Of a DNA stretch of 64,000 bases, positions 63,825 to 64,000 are shown one piece after another. The stretch is from Evansella halocellulosilytica (GTDB taxonomy: Bacteria; Bacillota; Bacilli; Bacillales; Salisediminibacteriaceae). Location: NCBI RefSeq assembly GCF_002335745.1, contig NZ_NIST01000001.1, positions 2,867,636 to 2,931,635 on the forward strand. Reading direction: 5' to 3'. Position 1 is the stretch's first letter; each line of letters opens with the position of its first letter. Made by a program: the position numbers and the translations under genes. Below the pieces are notes generated by a model, which saw only the letters and a list, made by a program, of their open reading frames with translations, was not told the origin of the DNA and ran no database searches.

Positions 63825-64000
63825 AGATAATAAAAGAGGCTGCTTTTCCTTTTATAATGTTGTGTTGATCGATTGTTCAAAAATACCCTCGCCTGCACTG
63901 CAGCGGGCAAGGCTACAACTTATCGGGGAAGATCACCTTGCTATTCCCAGCTGTCCAGCCAAATCATCCCAGAATGATGATGAAGGTTATCCTCTGAGCT
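63825..64000. other. Unassigned sequence at the window end
   Basis: The last 110 bases are more GC-rich than the neighbours (for example CCCTCGCCTGCACTGCAGCGGGC) and have no supported ORF on either strand. The change in composition suggests the edge of another element, possibly an insertion sequence, continuing outside the window. Confidence 0.3.

Noticed and set aside
63575-63910. 111-codon minus-strand ORF near the window end
   Set aside because: No SD site, random-looking composition, and it overlaps the SD site and helix of the 32-residue peptide.

Overview
The window is a chromosomal segment of a low-GC, endospore-forming member of the Bacillaceae. Gene order follows the tgt-yajC ... 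secDF ... recJ-apt-relA-dtd-hisS-aspS ... rarA-cymR-iscS-mnmA ... recD2-alaS ... mltG-trmR-trhP1-trhP2-udk-greA-mtnN block of Bacillus subtilis. Spore genes (spoVB, an rsfA/gerR-type regulator, a possible gamma-type small acid-soluble protein), T-box leaders, 6S RNA between aspS and rarA, and frequent GTG/TTG starts behind strong Shine-Dalgarno (SD) sites all fit. A NhaD/ArsB-type transporter, a DUF368 undecaprenyl-phosphate translocase and very acidic exported domains hint at an alkaliphilic or haloalkaliphilic lineage; that is inference.

Layout. 1-8.8 kb: end of tgt, yajC, membrane proteins, spoVB, comN and a two-gene secD/secF. 9-16.4 kb: cation efflux protein, LapA-domain protein, recJ, apt, relA, dtd. 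16.5-20.2 kb: yrzK-like gene, T-box leader, hisS-aspS. 20.2-23 kb: 6S RNA, then a mosaic of dispersed and tandem repeats interrupted by a 5'-truncated IS1182-type element, in the place where B. subtilis carries tcdA. 23-34.7 kb: rsfA-like, rarA, yczE, cymR, iscS, mnmA, TPR protein, recD2, yrrD, two small proteins, an AI-2E family permease. 34.7-43.9 kb: T-box/alaS, ireB-ruvX-yrzB, mltG, the trmR-trhP1-trhP2 tRNA-modification operon and udk. 44-49.6 kb: greA, a decayed ORF, yrrS, nucleoside hydrolase, yrzA, a second full copy of the dispersed repeat, mtnN, yrhC. 49.7-54.4 kb: multidrug permease, Nudix hydrolase, an HPr-like protein without the active-site His, S9 peptidase. 54.6-60.6 kb: LacI regulator with three operator-like palindromes, ABC sugar importer and an alpha-1,6-type glucosidase. 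60.7-64 kb: a manganese-type binding lipoprotein with a DtxR/MntR-like operator, a HesB/IscA-like gene with an in-frame UGA, and small Asn-rich and membrane proteins.

How genes work together: IscS and MnmA supply tRNA 2-thiouridine; the two U32 proteins hydroxylate U34 and TrmR methylates it; SecD, SecF and YajC assist the Sec translocon; SpoVB and the DUF368 protein handle lipid carriers of wall synthesis; the sugar operon lacks its own ATPase and probably borrows an MsmX-type ATPase.

The most striking item is the HesB-like reading frame at 61897-62178. UGA replaces the first conserved Cys in an otherwise intact gene and is followed at a suitable distance by a small hairpin resembling a bacterial SECIS element, so it is a candidate selenoprotein. 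The second is a family of roughly 0.85-kb composite intergenic repeats with full and partial copies across the window.
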